Source: an uncultured Prevotella sp. | GTDB lineage: Bacteria; Bacteroidota; Bacteroidia; Bacteroidales; Bacteroidaceae | Direction: 5' to 3' | Assembly (NCBI GenBank): GCA_945827565.1 | Contig: CALZNR010000031.1 | Location: forward strand, 1-9,231 | DNA: 9,231 nucleotides | In this document: positions 7,404 through 9,231 of the stretch, in pieces | How the letters are laid out: each line of letters starts with the position of its first letter | How positions within the stretch are numbered: position 1 is the stretch's first letter | The notes under the pieces: generated by a model | The model's input: only the letters and a program-made list of their open reading frames with translations | What the model was told of the DNA's origin: nothing | The model's database searches: none | Made by a program: the position numbers and the translations under genes

Positions 7404-8222
7404 TTAAAGGGTTTCTTTCATTTTCATGTTCACCGTCATAGCCTCTATCATGCGGGCGTAGATACGATTCAGCTCAGCAATCTGCTCTGCCATCTTGCGC
7501 GACTGCTCGTTGATTTGGTCTATGGTGCCCATCTGGGCACTGGCACTCTTGAGTTGCATCTCATACACCTTGCTGATACCGGTAAGGGTGCGGTTCAGAT
7601 TTTCCATCTCTTCAGAGTCGCGTGTCAGTCGCTCACTCTGGTCAGCCACCTTGCCCAGCATCTCGGTCAGTTTCTTCAGTTCATCCACATAGTTTCCAGT
7701 GGCCTCCTCCATTTCGGGAGTTACCTGCTGTTGCTGCTGCAACCATGTGGGCAACTCGCTGCCACCTGCCAGCACAGTACCGTCTGCCATGGCAGCCACT
7801 GCGCCACCTCCTTCTGTAGCGGCAGGTATGCGGGCACCGCCCATGCCACCACCAATAACAATAGTGCCACCACCTTGAACCACTGCACCTCCTGCAATGC
7901 TTTGTCCTGCTTCCTCTTCAGCCTGCTCGGCTTCCGTAGTTTCTTCACCCTCCTCTTCCAGATGGGTAGGCAGGTCCTTTCCGATAGCAGTCTTGTCAAA
8001 CGGACGGTCGAAGGCAGAGATAAAGAACACCACCACCTCGGTACCCATTCCCAAATAAAGCATCAGATTGGCACCTGGCAAGTGGGTAAGTTTAAACAGG
8101 GTACCAAGGATAACGATAGACGCACCCCAACTGTAGGCATAGTTCAGGAAGGTTTGTCCGGGAACACTATCCAACCACTTCTGCAGTCGGTAGATGATGT
8201 TGTATTTGCTATATGCTGTCAT
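7404..8222 (-). CDS. gldL: T9SS inner-membrane motor protein GldL/PorL
   Basis: The protein has 272 residues with two N-terminal transmembrane helices (about 25-45 and 52-71) joined by a tight KLTHLPGAN turn. The second helix carries a buried glutamate (E62, in YLGMGTEVVVFF), matching the conserved membrane acidic residue thought to carry protons in GldL/PorL. In characterised systems five GldL copies surround the helices of two GldM copies to make the motor. The C-terminal half lies in the cytoplasm and ends in a coiled coil (about 165-265, EEMENLNRTLTG to AEQIAELNRIYARMIEAM). Between membrane and coil lies a low-complexity linker: an acidic run at about 89-106, a glycine/alanine-rich stretch at about 108-154 and five glutamines at 162-166. 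The ATG (8222-8220) overlaps the gldK stop as ATGA, implying translational coupling. The start is fixed by this overlap and by the family N-terminus (YNIIYRLQKWLDS). Confidence 0.95.
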   Translation of the reverse strand: MTAYSKYNIIYRLQKWLDSVPGQTFLNYAYSWGASIVILGTLFKLTHLPGANLMLYLGMGTEVVVFFISAFDRPFDKTAIGKDLPTHLEEEGEETTEAEQAEEEAGQSIAGGAVVQGGGTIVIGGGMGGARIPAATEGGGAVAAMADGTVLAGGSELPTWLQQQQQVTPEMEEATGNYVDELKKLTEMLGKVADQSERLTRDSEEMENLNRTLTGISKVYEMQLKSASAQMGTIDQINEQSRKMAEQIAELNRIYARMIEAMTVNMKMKETL

Positions 8223-9187
8223 TTTTTCTTGGATTTTTTGGATTTATCACTGGTTGTATTTGCCAAACTGCGCACACAGCGGAAGCCGATGTAGGAGCGG
8301 GGCTGGTTTTGATATTCATAGGAGCGCCATGCCGAACGGATGTACGACTCTGGGTCTTTCCACGAACCGCCACGCACCGACTTCTTTTTCAGGCGATAGG
8401 GGTCTTCGATGGCGGCATTGTACTTGAGTTGGGGATTGATGTCGTTCATGGAACTGACACCTGCCTCAGTATAGACGGTGCTTGTCCATTCTGCCACATT
8501 GCCTGCCATATCGTAGAGTCCGTTGCTGTTGGCAGAATAGATACCCACCTTGCTTGATATCAGGTTGCCATCTTTGGTATAGTTTCCATTGTCGGGCTTA
8601 AAGTTGGCAAAATAGCATCCGTTGCTACTGGCACTGCCCTTCTGCTCCCACGGGAACTCGTTTTGCTCCTTGCCACGTGCAGCAAACTCCCACTCAGCCT
8701 CGGTAGGCAGGCGATAACGCTGCACAAAGCGGGCAGCGGCACCCAGTCCCTTGAGCAGATACTCTGTACGCCATGCGCAAAAGGCATTGGCTTGCTCCCA
8801 GGTAACGCCCACCACTGGATAGGCATTATAGGCAGGATTGCTGAAATAATTGCGCAGGTATATCTCGTTGTCTGCATTGGGGAAGTCGTTCACCCAGCAA
8901 GTGGTGTCGGGATACACATTGACTATATAGGTGTTAAGGAAGTCCCACGGACCACTCATCGGTCGATTGATGGTTTGCCTTACGATACGTCCCTCATCAT
9001 CTATATAGGCAGTGTCTTTGGAAATCCATATCTCCTCATCGGGATTTCCCTTCATATCGGTGTTCAGGTTACGCTCCTCGGGAGTGCTTCGATAGCGACG
9101 CTTGGCTGCCTCGGTGTAGTCGTATATCTCGTAGCGGTAGTTCAACTGCTTCACATCCAGCATCTTTTCTCCCGTAATGGGATGCAC
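8219..9187 (-). CDS. gldK: T9SS ring lipoprotein GldK/PorK, 5' end cut off
   Basis: The last 322 residues are present; the start, with the expected lipoprotein signal and roughly the first third, lies beyond the library boundary. The apparent start MYKRQ is encoded by adapter, so the first genomic residue is the V of VHPITGEKML. The protein has the formylglycine-generating-enzyme/sulfatase-modifying-factor fold: VVGVTWEQANAFCAWR (126-140), RLPTEAEWEFAARG (159-172), GLYDMAGNVAEW (223-234), VRGGSWKDPES (271-281) and YIGFRCVRS (299-307). The two active-site cysteines that true formylglycine-generating enzymes carry after the GGS motif are absent, so the role is structural, as known for GldK/PorK, which forms the outer-membrane-anchored ring with GldN. 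The lysine-rich tail DKSKKSKKK ends the protein. The paralogue GldJ has the same fold, but position directly before gldL supports GldK. Its stop overlaps the gldL start by ATGA. Confidence 0.93.
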   Translation of the reverse strand: MHPITGEKMLDVKQLNYRYEIYDYTEAAKRRYRSTPEERNLNTDMKGNPDEEIWISKDTAYIDDEGRIVRQTINRPMSGPWDFLNTYIVNVYPDTTCWVNDFPNADNEIYLRNYFSNPAYNAYPVVGVTWEQANAFCAWRTEYLLKGLGAAARFVQRYRLPTEAEWEFAARGKEQNEFPWEQKGSASSNGCYFANFKPDNGNYTKDGNLISSKVGIYSANSNGLYDMAGNVAEWTSTVYTEAGVSSMNDINPQLKYNAAIEDPYRLKKKSVRGGSWKDPESYIRSAWRSYEYQNQPRSYIGFRCVRSLANTTSDKSKKSKKK

Positions 9188-9231
9188 CTGTCTCTTATAC
9201 ACATCTGACGCTGCCGACGATATGCAGTGTG
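9188..9231 (-). other. Nextera/Tn5 sequencing adapter, inverted copy (artefact)
   Basis: This is the exact reverse complement of bases 1-44: mosaic end CTGTCTCTTATACACATCT, read-1 primer site, the same 8-base index, and GTG. It is library sequence. Read leftwards it supplies the false start MYKRQ fused to gldK, and read rightwards the false protein end LSLIHI. Confidence 0.98.

Noticed and set aside
7515..8294. A 259-codon open frame on the plus strand
   Set aside because: It is antisense to gldL and the end of gldK. Its composition (runs of Leu, His, Ser) mirrors the low-complexity GldL linker.
8219..9187. Active sulfatase-maturing formylglycine-generating enzyme
   Set aside because: The fold matches, but the paired active-site cysteines after GGS are missing and the gene sits in gldKLMN, so it is the structural GldK/PorK.
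8663..9208. A plus-strand open frame ending LSLIHI
   Set aside because: It is antisense to gldK and its end is encoded by adapter sequence.
1..9231. 44-base perfect terminal inverted repeats suggesting a transposon
   Set aside because: The repeats are Nextera/Tn5 adapter with an index, there is no transposase gene, and the genes inside are core chromosomal functions cut at arbitrary points.

Overview
The insert (45-9187) looks like chromosomal DNA of a Bacteroidota member, most plausibly Prevotella-like. It carries the core genes of the type IX secretion system (T9SS, gliding/Por family) next to a pair of acyltransferases of the glycine/ornithine-lipid type, and it has a TAnnTTTG-type promoter typical of that phylum. 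I infer genus-level placement from the gene combination only: Bacteroides proper is generally considered to lack this T9SS core. Every supported gene lies on the minus strand, so transcription runs from right to left.

The outermost 44 bases at each end are not biological. They are exact inverted copies of a Nextera/Tn5 read-1 adapter, including an 8-base index, and they create false protein ends (MCIRDR, MYKRQ, LSLIHI). The two genes at the edges are therefore cut by the library and are not natural truncations.

Layout in transcription order: (1) 9187-4768 is a tight gldK(partial)-gldL-gldM-gldN cluster, with an ATGA overlap at K/L and gaps of 26 and 12 nt at L/M and M/N. GldL and GldM form the inner-membrane, proton-powered motor. 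GldK and GldN form the periplasmic, outer-membrane-attached ring. (2) 4579-3989 is a small outer-membrane beta-barrel protein, 188 nt beyond gldN, ending at a clear hairpin terminator (3952-3917). (3) A new unit begins at a promoter (3904-3875) and contains a PlsC-like acyltransferase (glsA-like), a GNAT/OlsB-like N-acyltransferase (glsB-like) and a secreted M16 zinc peptidase that runs off the left end. The two acyltransferases would together make di-acylated amino-acid lipids; the peptidase would act in the cell envelope.

The common theme is cell-envelope construction and protein export. I found no convincing undescribed system. The points most worth a second look are the identical adapters at both ends, the unusual catalytic motifs of the GlsA-like enzyme, the low-complexity linker in GldL, the basic C-terminal tails on GldK and GldN, the hairpin between gldL and gldM, and the uncharacterised barrel protein beside gldN. 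No rRNA, tRNA, CRISPR array, insertion sequence or phage gene was seen, and no stretch of more than 300 bases lacks a gene.
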